This document shows, piece after piece, positions 23,140-35,755 of a stretch of 64,000 nt of DNA (positions are counted from its first letter, which is position 1; each line of letters opens with the position of its first letter). The stretch is taken from the NCBI GenBank assembly GCA_003996215.1, contig QJPP01000283.1, forward strand, positions 836,501 through 900,500, given 5' to 3'. The notes under the pieces were generated by a model. That model saw nothing but the letters and a program-made list of their open reading frames with translations, ran no database searches and had not been told where the DNA came from. This DNA is from Jaltomata sinuosa (lineage: Eukaryota; Streptophyta; Magnoliopsida; Solanales; Solanaceae). Made by a program: the position numbers and the translations under genes.

Positions 23140-25411
23140 TGTCACACCCCGAGCCTACCCTCTTGACGTAACATGGTGCTTAGAGTCACAAATGACCCCA
23201 AGCTAATCCATGGACTGGCATAAAACGAAGAAATAGATTGAAAAATAATGCAGAAGCCAAAACATGTGTTGAACTCTTGAAGAATATTATAATAAAATGA
23301 ACTTTTATAAGTGATACACATAGTCATTTGAAAACTGATACAACTAACTGACTGATTGACTGTCTATGAAGCCTCTATTAAATGATAAGTTTCTGGGATA
23401 AGATCCCTAGCAAACTCTAAATGACTGCAAACTGAGATAAAGTAATAATCTAAATAACTCTAAGTCCCCGAATAATGAGGACTCACCAAGCTACTGGATG
23501 TGGTGCTTATCTGCTAGCCACGAGTCTGGGAGTGAGCTACTGAATCTACATCATGATAAGATGCAATACAAATAGGTATGTGGTCAGTAATATGGAATGT
23601 ACTTAGTATGTGAGATATGCATAATCCATGATAAAACATGCTTAAAACATACTTGGAACTGAAGTCATGTAATAGTAGTAAAATCTGTAATGTAATGACT
23701 CAATGCAATATCATAAGTTGAAAACATATTTATAATCATAAGTGATAGTAGTTAGTCTAAAATATAAAAGCAAAGAGTCAAATATATTTAAAAGCCTGAA
23801 ATCATTTCTGTGGGAGATTCTCATAATCGACATAGACCATGTGAGCTACATGGAATATGATGTATCTTCCCCATCGAGAGGACCCAATATACCTTGCCAG
23901 GGTATAGAGGCATTACTGGCGTGATCACATATTCTGACGCCCAACTGAGGGGCTAAATAAACCTATGGGGGCACATAGTTTTGGGACTTAGGGTACTCTC
24001 ACCCCATCCAACTCGGTGCGAAAGACTACTTCCAAAAACATACTATAGCTCATATATATATTGGGTATATCTGATGCCAAAACTGATCATAACACATGGA
24101 CATATCTGATATCAAATCTGTTTGAAAAGTATATGGACATATCTGATGTCATGCCATTCATAAATCATAAATCTTAAAATCTTTGCATAGACATAGCAAA
24201 ATATACTCTTTTCTAAAATTCATAGCTTGAAGAACTAGGCATGCAATTTCATAATTACTTGATGTCATGATATCCAAACATGCAAATTTTTCTTGAAAAC
24301 ATGCAAAATGGTGAAATCATGCTAGAAATTATTCTCAGTGCAGGGTTTTTTGAAACACTTCAAAAATCTCATATAAAATCATGGGTAAAGGATTAGAAAC
24401 CATTAATTGATGCTATTAAATAAAATTTATAAGAATTTCACAAATTAGGTAAGAACCCTAATTTCATACTTTTATAAATCCAAAGTAAAATCAAGAGTTT
24501 TGGATATAAGGGTGAACGAAATTGCTTATTAAATACCCACATACCTAAAACTTGAAGAACTTCTAGCTAGAACTTGGGGGATGGAGCTTGGAGAATAAAC
24601 CATAAAGTTGGAGGTAGAGATGTGGAGAAAAAATCTGAAGGAAAAACCCTTGAGAACTTTCTTGCTTAAGCTTCTATGCTCTTACTTGCTTAAAACCCTA
24701 GGTGCCTTGCCATATAGTCTTCAGAGAATTATTTAGAAATTGATCAATGTTTTACTCAGAAATAACCCCTTTTGGACATTTATAAGATTTGGGGAAACAC
24801 CTGAGTTAAGAAAAGGACCAAACTACCCTTAACTTAAATGCTGAAAAGAAATGTAGAAAGTTCACCGAATAGCGCTTCCCAAGGGCCATAAGAACTAATC
24901 GTCATCCTTATGGGAGTCAAGTAAGCTTGATGGATGGTTCCCACGGTTGGCCCCCACGTGCCGTCATTGCTTCCATGGGCGTCACAAACATTCCCACGCC
25001 TGTTGGCCCTTCCCACGCTCGTTAGATTTTTAACAGCCTCGCAGTGCTTTACTAAAAGGCCCATAACTAATTACTCTTAACTTAGATTACGAAGCGGTTG
25101 GTAGAATTGGAAAGAAGACTCAAATACCTTTAATTTGGTGGGTACTAGGCCACCTAACTCTTTTATATTCTAGGAGAAATAATCATTTGAAGTTTACCCT
25201 AGCAAGAACTTACATGAAAACTAAATCGGCAGAAAGGCTTTCAACTTGGCTTTGAGCTAGAGGTTCTTTATGACTTTAACTCATATCTAATAAACCTCCA
25301 AAACTTAAGAATTGATCTTAATACTTAGGTTCATAGAAATTCATTGACTTCGGGTCTAACAACATATGAAGAATGGTTCAAATCTTAGCTTAGAAATTCT
25401 GGGGTGTTACA
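23140..25411 (-). repeat. 3' LTR of the minus-strand element
   Basis: On the plus strand it starts TGTCACACCCCGAGCC and ends GGGGTGTTACA. Its inner border is followed by ATATCTCTCCCTTGGG (25412-25427), the reverse complement of the family's purine tract. It is homologous to 28486-30317 and, more distantly, to the LTRs at 33014, 38586 and 62143. Confidence 0.8.
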
Positions 25412-28400
25412 ATATCTCTCCCTTGGGATCATTCATCCTGGAATGAAGAATAACTAGGATGAGGTTATGGGGAAAGGGATACAATCCCACTACTTGAGTT
25501 CTAAAGCTGATGTATTGACATAATAACTAATTCTTTTGACTTAAATATGAACTGAACTGGACTACTGAGAGCATAAGAACATTGATGGGACATGAAACTG
25601 AATATCTAACATGATAACTGGTATGGATTAAGTGTAGGGACTCAGTTGAAACTCAAAGGGACCGAACACATTCTTAGAAATTGCAGTTAACTAAAACAAA
25701 CATAAAACTGAGAGGAGTAACTATATGAGAAACTATTCTCTTCTAAACTGAACTTACTAGCATGAATTAAGCTGAATAGAAAGCCTCATGGTCTCAGGAA
25801 ATGGATACTGGTAGGTCTGAACTGATCTGGTATGAAGACTCTCATATAAATCATAAAGAGGCAGCTGAGCACGAATCATAAATGTAAAACTAGAACATAT
25901 AACTACTAAGGTCTGAGCCTAACTGCTTGGTTTCACCATGTTCAAACCTATCCTAGAAGCACAAGGTGCTACACTTACCACGATCATGGTAGTCTGATAC
26001 CTTACTTGTAACTAGAGGCCTACTCTTGGTTGTGAACACTGAACCTGACCTGAGCATCATTAACAATGATAAGGGGTACTGCTGAATCTTGACTTATACA
26101 TAGCGAGACTTAGTCACTTGAGATGAGACTTGGATAAATGAGTGCAAAGGGAATGGATACTTCACATATTGAGCACATAAAGCCTGAATAGAGGGTTATT
26201 ATGAGGATACATATTATGACCATCCATCATCAGTTTGGGTGTAGGTACATAGGGCTTAGAGTAAGGAAATCATAAGTACGAGTCATTCAAAATATCTGAT
26301 CTGAGCATATATATGATATAGACTGGTGCCATTAACCATTAAGGCATAACTTAAGGACTGAGGGCATATAACTGAATATACTGTGAGAGATGATATTATA
26401 TGTAATAAGTCTCTTATCATAAAGCTGGACTTCATAGAATCATAGAGTACGACTGGGATTGTGGTCTGAAGTGGTTGTTCCTTATTCTAGGAACCTGAAT
26501 ATGGACAAGAATCTATATGAAGTGCATGAACTTAGTCATGAGAGTGATGCAATTACATCGAAGTAGAATGTCACGTTAACTGAAGTACTAGGGAACCACT
26601 AGAATAAGAATGAATTGATATACCACCATAGTTCTTTTCTGGAATCTATACTAGTTGAGTCGCAAGACTCGAATTGGTTTTTCATTCTATCACCTCCCCC
26701 TTAGCTCGAAAGTCACCCCTCTAAGTCTGCAGATCTCTCTCCCAAACTAGGCTATAATAAACTTACTCTTGTAAGGTTGGGGTATCACTATTCTCATGGA
26801 CACTAAAATCTCTCTGATAGGCTATAACTGAAGATGCTAAACCCTTGCTAAGTCTTCTTCTAAGGCATCTCTTAGCTTTCTCTTCACCCTTAAGATTAAC
26901 ACTAGAGGACTCATATTCTTACTGATGTATAACCACTTCTTCTAACACTTAAAAAGTTGACCTTCTCTTATTAGTCTACTAAGATTGCACCTCTAAGCTC
27001 ATATCACCCAAATAAACTGAAATACAACCACACTAAGTGTCTCAACATCGTATATCTATAATCTCCTAAATTCATTTCTTAAGAACACCATAAAATATAC
27101 TCCTAGCCTTCTCCATAATTAGCAACCCAAGAATTTCTAAACCAGTCGCACATAGCACTATAGGATCCTTATATATCATGTAACAATGTACTACTTTGGG
27201 TATACGTATATCTTTCTAATGCTTAAGGCTCTCTTCTTTATCTCATGACTTAGTTAAAATTTACCAATTCATCTAGGGTCACATATACATCTTACATGCA
27301 CCACCATACTTGTTAAAAATTAATCAACTTAAATTTTTGCATAAGCTAGGTCAGGCCTACTGGGTCAATTTCATAAAACTATCATCAGCATCCTTACCTA
27401 TCATCCTTTCCACCTTGGTAATCATCCACAATTCAGACTTATAGTCTAGTACTAAAAATGGATAACAACACAACTTCTCAAATACTACACCAACTTACAA
27501 CTAGAAGACGACAATCAAGAAACACTACTCCACTAAGAATTTATGATAATTTTAATCAGCTTTTACCACACCTCCTATCTAACTTTAGTCTACAACCACA
27601 TTATTCTTCATAACTCTACCACTCCTCTTTACTACCTCGTTATACAACTCCTTACTGATTCATCATTCATCCTATACTTAATGTTTTTCTACATATTAAC
27701 ATGCCTTCATGAGCCTCTTCCCTAATTCAAATATTCTCTAAGTCATCTTAACCAACCATTCTTCCGCCACATACTACCATGGAATCTACACATAGCTTAC
27801 TACTCTTCCCTCAATGCTAAGGGACTTGTCAACCTACTACTCACCTTATCGATACATGACTATGTATACATACTTCAGTCCATCACTATGCCAATCTTAT
27901 AGCTACTATACTTCTAAATTCATACATCTAGCTCTGGGGTCATCTTACTACTTATAACTCATAACACCTCAAATTGCACTAACTCTTGAGTGAATGAACT
28001 TCCCAAACACTTAGGGAACCATACTTTTTGGCTAAGGCTCTATTCATAGTAAAGTGTTTGGAAGAGGATCTGAGAGCATATTTTACTACAGGCTCAATCT
28101 GCATGAATGGAAAATAGTACATGCTTTTGGATTGGTAGACTTTAACGCACTAGTGGTCTCCTCTCAAGCCCTTGTGCAGTCTCTCAACTTTTTGATGGCT
28201 CTATCGGAGAGCATCTCACTGAAAGGGATCTAAACATTACTATTTCCACTACATCAAAGATGGGGAATGATTGGAGGAGTTTGATTAACGCATGAATCTG
28301 TATAAGATTCTGAAGGAACAGTTCTACTACACGATTTGGAGTATGAAAGAAGGGAAACATTTTCTAAATGCCCTGTAGCCTCTTGATTATAAGCATGGTA

Positions 28401-28485
28401 CATAACACACCAATAATAAATATTATACTAGACACGACTTCACAGAACCCTAGGACACTTAAACTTTGTGCTCTGATACCAAGTT
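25412..28485 (-). other. Internal region of the minus-strand element, non-coding
   Basis: 3,074 bases with no frame above background on either strand. The primer-site end (minus strand) parallels the internal regions at 35756 and 59308, including the 'gaggctacagggcattta' line, and the place where those copies have ATG CCT CAT CTC TGA, a defunct gag start. Here even that ATG is lost. Confidence 0.65.
28470..28481 (-). other. Primer binding site, tRNA-Met, minus strand
   Basis: Plus strand GCTCTGATACCA is the reverse complement of TGGTATCAGAGC: a perfect 12-base match, four bases from the LTR edge at 28486. It fixes the element's orientation. Confidence 0.85.
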
Positions 28486-30317
28486 TGTCACACCTCGAGC
28501 CTACCCCCTGGATGTAACAGGGTGAATAGAGTCACAAGTGACCCCAAGCTAACCCATGGTCTGGCATACTACTAAGAAACATACTAAAAGATAATGCGCA
28601 AGCTAAAACATATGTTGAAATCTTAAAGAATATTATAGTAAAATGAAATTTCATAAGTGATACAAATAGTCATTTGAAATCTAATACAACTAACTAACTG
28701 ACTGTCTATCTATGAAGCCTCTACTTAATGACAAGTTATTGGGATAAGACCCTCAACCAACTCTAAATGACTACAAACTAAGATAAAGTAATAATATAAA
28801 TAACTCTATGTCCCTGAATGGTGAGGACTCACCAAGCTATTAGATGTGTTATTGATCTGCTAGCTACGAGTCTGGGAGTGAGCTACTGAATCTACATAAT
28901 GATAGGATGAAACAAAAAGAGATATATGGTCAGTACTATAGAATGTACTGAGTATGTGAGATATGCATAATCCATGATAAATCATGCTTTAAACATACTT
29001 AAAACTGATGTCATGTAAATAGTAGTAAAATCTGTAATGTAATGACTCAATGCAATATCATAAGCTGAAAACATGTTTATAATTGTAAGAGATAGTAGTA
29101 AGTCTGAAATCTAAAAGCAAAGAGTCAAATACATTTAAAATCCTGAAACTATTTTTGTGGGAGATTCTCATAACTAACATAGACCATGTGAGATACATGG
29201 AATCCATTGTATCCGCCCCATCGAGAGGACCCAATATACCTTGCCAGGGTATAGAGGCATTACTGGCATGATCACAAATTTTGATGCCCAGCTGAGGGGC
29301 TAAATAAATCTATGGGGGCACATAGTTCTGGGACATAGGGTACTCTTACACCGTCTAACTCGGTGCTAAAGATTACTCCCAAAAATATACTATAGCTCAT
29401 ATATATATTGTGTATATCTGATGTCAAAACTGATCATAACACATGGATATATCTAATGTCAAATCTGTTCAAAAAGCATATGGACATATCTGAAGTCGTT
29501 TTATTCATAAATCATAAGTCTTAAAAGCTCATAGCCATAATTCAAAATATACTCTTTTCTAAAATTCATAGTATGAAGAACTAGGCATGAAATTTCATAA
29601 ATACTTGAGGTCATGCTATCTAAACATGCCAATTTTGCTTGAAAATATTCAATAGGGTGACATAATGATAGAAATTATTCTCAATGCATGGGCTTTTGAA
29701 ACACTTGAAGAATCTCATATAAAATCATGGGTAAAGGATTAGAAACCATTAATTATGCTATTAAATCGAATTTATAAGAATTTCACAAATTGGGTAAGAA
29801 CCCTAATTCCATATTTTCATAAATCTAAAGTAAAATCAAGGGTTTTGGGCATAAGGGTGAAAGAAATCCCTTATTGAACACCCACATACCTGAAACTTGA
29901 AGAACTTCTAGCTAGAATTATGGGGATGAAGCTTGCAGAAGAATTCCTAAGGTTGGAGGTGGATACTTGGAGAAGAAATCTTAAGGAAAAACCCTTGAGA
30001 ACTTTCTTGGTTGAGTTTCTATGCTCTTGCTTTCTTGAAACCCTATGTGCCTTGCCATAGAGTCTTGAGAGACTTCTTTAGAGATTGATTGATATTTTTT
30101 GAGAAATAAAACCTTTTGAATGTTTAAAAGATGTGGGGAAAGACCTGAGGTAAGTTAAGGACCAAACTACCTCTGACTTAAATGCTGAAAGGAAATGTAG
30201 AAAGTTTGCGGAATGGCACTTCCCACGCGACATCAATTGGCCCATGCACCATCGGACCCAACTGTCGGCCTAACGAAGGAAATGTAGAAAGTTTGCAGAA
30301 TGGCACTTCCCACACGA
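28486..30317 (-). repeat. 5' LTR of the minus-strand element, truncated
   Basis: Homologous to 23140-25411 from TGTCACACCTCGAGCC onward, but similarity stops near 30230, about 440 bases short of where the LTR start should be. A 40-base piece of its last part is then repeated (30278-30317) before unrelated DNA. Confidence 0.75.
30191..30317. repeat. 40-bp direct repeat at the truncation point
   Basis: 30191-30230 and 30278-30317 match at 38 of 40 bases (GGAAATGTAGAAAGTTTGC...), separated by 47 bases. The second copy is the last LTR-derived sequence, so the repeat marks the rearrangement that cut the LTR. Confidence 0.7.
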
Positions 30318-30870
30318 GTACCTGTACTACACTGTACTTGAGCTTTATGTCATTCTCTTAATTTATGGGGATTTCTTTCTCATTCCTTGGTAAACTAGCT
30401 CTTATTTTTCCAAAATTTTAAGTTTCCTTGGTACACTAACTCTGCTCATGTATCTAAAATTTCAAGTTTATCAGTTTCTATAATAATTTTAATACAATAG
30501 TTCACAATCAAATATTTGTTGAGCATGATTTTTTTTCTAATTTTTAATTTCATTTTAAATGTGTAGAAAAATGTGGGTGATCGAATTTGAATAGTGGCTA
30601 CAAGTCAACTCGATCTACGAAAGTGAATGATACAGAGTTTTTTTTTAACTATTGTGATGTTTTATACATTTGATTTTGTGTAATTTATTGCTAGTACAAA
30701 TCTTTAAAATACTGCTTTATAAGTATGTGGAGTACAAGACATATTGTTTCTCAAAGTTTATTGCAAATATATATATATTTCAATTATTTATTTGCTAATT
30801 TTGTGCTTGTGATTATATATATATATAAATAATATGATTCATGCATATATGCAAACCAAATTTTTATAGG
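30318..30870. other. Unassigned A/T-rich DNA
   Basis: Long T and AT runs (for example 30766-30778 and 30817-30829), no frame and no repeat of other window sequence. It may be interior of the CACTA-type element to its right. Confidence 0.4.
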
Positions 30871-31299
30871 GACGTCAATATTGTAGCCTAGACAATATTT
30901 CCACACTTTAAAAGTGTGGCTATAGAGACGTCAACTGTGTGGCTTATTAATTAAAATTATGGCTATACGTTATAATTCACAAATTTTGTCGTAGAAGAGG
31001 TATAAAAGGCTACGCTTTCGAAGCGTTGCCAATAATAAAGAAAAGGCCACACTTGAACGTGTAGTTTTATTACATGGATGTGTTCCTAATGAGGTACTAC
31101 AAAGTATGGCCTTTGTACCTTATAGGCCATGCTTTTTAAGCGTAGCTGCTTTATCTATACTTGAAAAGTGTGGCCTAAAGTCAAAGGTTACACCTCTTTA
31201 GGCCACCCCTGAAAAAATGTTGCCTAAAGTCAAAAAGTGTGGCCTTTGATCAAAGGCCGCACTTTACAGGGGTGGTTAAAAGCCTAAAATGTTGCAGTG
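30871..31299 (-). mobile_element. CACTA (En/Spm)-type transposon terminus, partial
   Basis: At least seven variants of AAGTGTGGCCTAAAG or its complement are packed in both orientations, as in the subterminal regions of CACTA elements. They include a perfect 18-base palindrome GGCCTTTGATCAAAGGCC at 31241-31258. The right edge, read on the minus strand, starts CACTGCAACATTTTAGGC, a CACTA-like terminal inverted repeat. No partner terminus was found to the left, so this is one end only. No transposase frame is visible. The superfamily call rests on the terminal pentamer and the subterminal repeats. Confidence 0.65.
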
Positions 31300-31534
31300 A
31301 CCTTAGTTTATATTACCCGTAGTCTTAGTGTGATTTGATTAGTCAATCCTTATTTATGCTTATGAGAGGTTTTTGGTGGTAGAGTAGACTATTATTATTT
31401 GGTTTTATGCTTGTCGCTTCTTTTTCTTGTATTATTCCTCATATTATGTCAATGTGCGCCCAAGGCCTTGGGTGTTGGATTCGCTGGACTCCAGGTTAGT
31501 GAGACTTGTTTGAAAGGTGGTTTTGCCCTGTTTG

Positions 31535-31559
31535 ATATATATATATATATATATATATA
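31535..31559. repeat. (AT)n microsatellite
   Basis: 25 bases of uninterrupted AT dinucleotides. Confidence 0.9.
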
Positions 31560-31791
31560 CGTATTTCCTTATGATGGCACACATACATTGATACATGCAC
31601 GTACATAGATTAAGGCATGATTTGAGAGGAAATATATTGGTTTTTGATTTTAAATGGAACTCTTTAATTTAACTACAATTTTTAGGTTACAGAAAGTACT
31701 ACATTGATTTATGATTGTTTCCTAATATGGAAAGATGGTATCACTTTTTTTACTCGATTCGAGGGACATTTCCAGACCTTTTTACAGATCT

Positions 31792-31901
31792 ACTTTATTG
31801 CATATATTGATGAGCTCCAGCGACCCATGAGATTAGTCAAGGTTTTACTTTATTGCATATGTTGATGAGCTCTGGCAGTCTAAGAGATCATTTTGGATTT
31901 T
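31792..31901. repeat. 55-bp tandem duplication
   Basis: Units at 31792-31846 and 31847-31901 both start ACTTTATTGCATAT and contain TTGATGAGCTC; the second half of the unit is diverged. Confidence 0.6.
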
Positions 31902-32401
31902 ACTTTTCTACATTGGCCACTTCCTGCACTACATAAGCTCATATTGCACACCATTCTCCGTGCACCCTTATATTGAGTTTATTATTTCATTATTATTATT
32001 ATCTTCACTATTATAATGATTGTAATTGAGATTGCTAGGTTAGTTTCTAGTTATAGTTGCTTTTATATTTCTTATATTAAATTCTGTCTTCTGAGCTCGA
32101 TCGGCCTATGATGCCTACTCAGTACCCCATGTTTTAGTACTCATATTATACTTCTACATATTTTTCTGATGCAGAGCTAAGTACGAGTTACCATCGTTAA
32201 GCTTCTACTTGAGCATGGACTATTGCTATTCGGATCGTGGTGAGCTCTCGGCGTTCGGATATTTACTGCTTTCCTTTCTAGACATACTGTGTTTATTTTA
32301 GTATTTTGATAGACATTGTATCTTTGTATTAGCTTTATTCCCGTACTTTTAAAGGCTCTTGTACCAGTGACACCAGCTTTAGGGTTGGTTTCTTATATAT
32401 A

Positions 32402-33013
32402 TGTCATGACCTAAAATCGGGTCATGATGGTTCCTACTAAACCCCTCAGTAGGCAAGCCAGCCCAAGAGATGTTGAAGTACAATAAAACATTTAAATATG
32501 GAAAGAAAAAGAGAATTACAATAAAGGGGTCGATAGCATAGATACATACCAACAATACTAGATATACAAAAATGGCCCCAAAGTGACCGAGAATATGAAC
32601 ATATACAAGAACCAACCCAGGACCTGGTGTCACTGGTGCAAGAACATCTAAAGTACAAAATAAGCTATACAACAAATACTTTCTATCAAAAATACAAAAT
32701 ATAGACAAGAGAGTAGATGGAAAGCATTAAAGGTCTCCAAACGCAAGGATCTCACCACGATCCGAATAGCAGATGGCCACGAACGAGAGGATGATCACTA
32801 AGGGTGGCTTGTAGTAGGTGCTGCATTAAAAAAAGATACGGAGTGTAGCATGAGTTTCAAAGTAATGGATTACTCAGTAGGAATCATAAGTCGACCTAGC
32901 TCAGAAATATAATATATATTATAAGATACAAGAAAGTAAACTAGCTATAGGGATCCATCTAAATCTAGTTATCAACTGAAAATGGAACACTCTAAGCTGA
33001 CAGTGAAGATAAC
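32402..33013 (-). repeat. LTR fragment, minus orientation
   Basis: Begins TGTCATGACCTAAAATCGGG, the reverse complement of an LTR end of the type seen at 4840-4870. Read on the minus strand it repeats the landmarks of 32090-32401 in the same order: 'ctattcggatcgtggtgag' near 32770-32750, then 'ccagtgacaccag' near 32640. It is cut at 33013 by the array that starts at 33014. Confidence 0.65.
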
Positions 33014-35755
33014 TGTAACACCCCAAAAATTCTAAGCTAAGATCCAGTTAATTTTCATATGTTTTTAGATTCGAACCAGATGATTTCCAATGTTAAATAG
33101 CTGTTGATATCAATACTTATGTGTGGGAAGTGTTTTAGATATGAATTAGGGACATAAAGAACCTCTAGCTCAAAGTTGAGTTGAAAGTTTCCTTACCGAT
33201 TAAGTTTTAGTGTAAGATTTTTTAAGGGTCAAATTAAAACTATCATAACTCCTAGAATATGAAGATTTCGGTGGCCTAGAACCCATCGAATTAAAGGTAT
33301 TTGAATCTTCTTACCAATGCTATCGACCATGAATGAATACGAGTCTGGAGTAAAAAGTTATCACTTTTTTACTAAAGGGTGACAGATAGAAATCACTAGA
33401 GGAATCCATGGCTCGTGGATCAAACCACGAACCATGGATTGCATCCATGGAAATCAGACCTAGAACTCAATTTTTTTGACTAAAAACCATGAGAAGGTTC
33501 CACGGGTCATGGAATAATCCAGGGGTCATGAAACAAACTCGTGGAAATAGACCAGAAGTCTGAAAGGTGGTTTGAGAACCACGACTTCCATCCACGGACC
33601 ATGGTTCATTCAAGGAGCCATGGTTCATTCCACAGACCGTGTTTTTGACTTTTTTAACCTTGCTTTTTATTCCTAAACTAAGTCACTTTAGGCCTATTTT
33701 GAGTGGTTTTATCCGTACTTAGTCTTTCCTCTCCTCATTCCATGGATTCAAGTTTCAAGAAAAGAAAAGAACTCTCCCTTTCAAGCTAAATACCGAGGGT
33801 TCATACTCAAGATCAAAACCTCCATGTTTTGTTCAAGATTCTCCAGTAAACAGGTATGTGGGTATGCAATGAGGATATCTTTTCACTTTCATGCCCAAAG
33901 TTCAGTTTTTATTTATGATTTCTACCAGTTATGATTCTAGGGTTCTTACCCAAACAAGTGTTTTACTATGAATTTGATCTTTTGAAGATCCTACATGACT
34001 ACTATTCTTCTTAGAACGATTTCTACATGAATTCCAGCAATTAGATTTCAAAACCCTAGATTTTAGAAGAAGAAAATTATAGCCTGATATTACCTTATTA
34101 TGCATATTTTTACAGAGCTGAATTCCTCATAATACTATACGTTACCTGTATATGTTTAAGTGATATTGCATGAAGTTTCGGATATTTTCTTGAATCCCTG
34201 GAATTTAGTTGAAAGAGACTTAGCCCGGATTTACAGCACCTTCTGCATAAATTAGCTTTCTATTCAAGAAATTAGCATAAAATTGTAGTATTTCTACATG
34301 AATTAACTTTTCTTCAGAATTTAGCCTAGTCTACTAGTACTAAGTTTTTAAGCATGAAAGTACCCAGTTATCAGCCAGCCTACAACTTTTCAGAAAAATA
34401 GAATGCTTTCAGTCTTAATATTATACTGCATTCTCAGATGTTATCAATATTGAGCTATCCAGTATTTTAGTTGCATTCGTTGCTTTATATTCAGTTGGGA
34501 GTAGGCTTAGCACCAAGAAGACCAAGGGATGAAGGCTCATCTATCAAGTTAGAATGAGACCTTTTGTAGAAGTCCCTAAGTCCCAGAACTATGGCGCCAC
34601 TGTAGGTATAAAAGGGGGCAGCTATCAGATTAGGCTGGGTACCCTTCTCCCTTGTGGACATCAATTTAGTGGATCCACATCAGATTTATTTGTACCCTTT
34701 GCAAGTTATGAACACCCTCCCAGCCAGGGTTACAGGTTGGTCCCATGGTTAGCTCAGTTTGGGGTATGTCGGTTAACAGTAGCTCCCACAGTTCAGATTC
34801 ATTATTTCATGACCTTGTATTCAGTTATTTAGTTCAGTATTATACAGTTACGTGTTTACATACTTGGTCATTATATCAACTTATATCTTTTAGTTTGCAT
34901 TCAGTACATTATATCAGTATTTTCAGCATGCTTAGTAGAGGAAATTCCCTAAGGATTTATTTTAAACATGACTTTTGGCATAACTCATGATTTTCAGCTC
35001 AGTGGCACTATTTCATGATTTACAGACATACTTCATCTTTCCAGTCTATAAAACTCCAAATAAAATTTTTACTTATCAATAAGTGTCATGATCTCACAGT
35101 TACAGTTAAGAAACATGATTTACATCTTTTTTTAGTAAAAGAGTTTATGTTTCATAATTTGACTTATGCACTTTCAGATAAACACTTAGTTCAGTTTTCA
35201 GCCATGCTTTCAGTATACACGTATTTTCTCTTGATTTAATGTTAGTGCATTATTTCACATGCTCAATACATTCAAAGTAATAATCGCATACCTTATTTGT
35301 GTTGCATCATTTTATAATGAAGGTTTCAGTACTAGCTCCCAGGATCATGGTCAGATTGATTGCAAGTTCCAGTCAGTAGGGAACAAGTTTCTTTTTTTTT
35401 GGGAACTCTAGTCAGTTAGTAGTTTTAGTAGTTAATTCAGTTATTATACATTGATGTACAATAGTTGGGGGTCATTTCCTGGCTAATTGTAGTCAGTGTT
35501 AGTAGAGGCCTCATAGACAGTCAGTCAGTCAGTTGTATCATTTTTCAAATGAGTTGTATTTAAGTTTATAAAACTTCTCTTTATTATAGTACTGTTCAAG
35601 AGCCCATCATATGTTTCAGCTTCAACTTAATTTTTTTTAGTTTATCTACTTCTATTTAGTTGCTCATGAATTTTGCCAGCAAGAAGGGTTATCTTGGGAT
35701 CACTTGTGGTCTCAGGTCCCGTGTTATGTCTAGGGTGTAGGCTCGAGGCGTGACA
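33014..35755 (+). repeat. LTR A
   Basis: 2,742 bases, TGTAACACCCC to GGCGTGACA. The U3 part carries CCACG/CGTGG inverted blocks (about 33405-33650). It differs from B and C by several indels: it lacks a block present at 38949-38971 in B, has extra text near 33510-33530, and lacks a block matching 39198-39258. In the first 150 bases I count roughly three times more A-only differences than B-only or C-only ones. Confidence 0.85.
34607..34614 (+). promoter_or_regulatory. Putative LTR TATA box
   Basis: TATAAAAG, conserved at 55176-55183 (LTR B) and 63777-63784 (LTR C) in the context GTAGGTATAAAAGGG. It is the only good TATA match shared by all three LTRs. It sits about 1.6 kb into the LTR, which would make U3 unusually long. 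Confidence 0.45.

Larger units (their letters stand above)
23140..30317 (-). mobile_element. Non-coding LTR element, minus strand, truncated 5' LTR
   Basis: Read on the minus strand, this is 5' LTR (28486-30317, its start missing), a perfect tRNA-Met-type primer site, a 3.07-kb internal region without coding potential, a purine tract, and a complete 3' LTR (25411 down to 23140). The LTR ends (TGTAACACCCC...GTGTGACA) and parts of the internal region match the family at 33014-64000. For example, minus-strand text around 28170-28110 reads 'gggcttgagaggag', which recurs at about 36067. The absence of any frame in all three copies suggests a non-autonomous family mobilised by enzymes of another element. 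No duplication can be checked because the right end is lost. Confidence 0.8.
31300..32401 (+). repeat. LTR fragment, plus orientation
   Basis: From about 32090 it follows the landmark order of the long LTRs: 'gatcggcctatgatgcctact' (compare 4382 and 21946), 'ctattcggatcgtggtgag', 'caccagctttagggttgg'. It stops at 32401, a few dozen bases short of its end, where the minus-oriented LTR begins. Its left part (31300-31790) is unassigned. It contains an (AT)n run and a 55-bp tandem duplication. Confidence 0.5.

Noticed and set aside
24834..25064. 76-residue minus-strand frame in a GC-richer patch
   Set aside because: It falls in the inverted-repeat cassette of an LTR (23140-25411); no domain, and the copy in the other LTR is not open.
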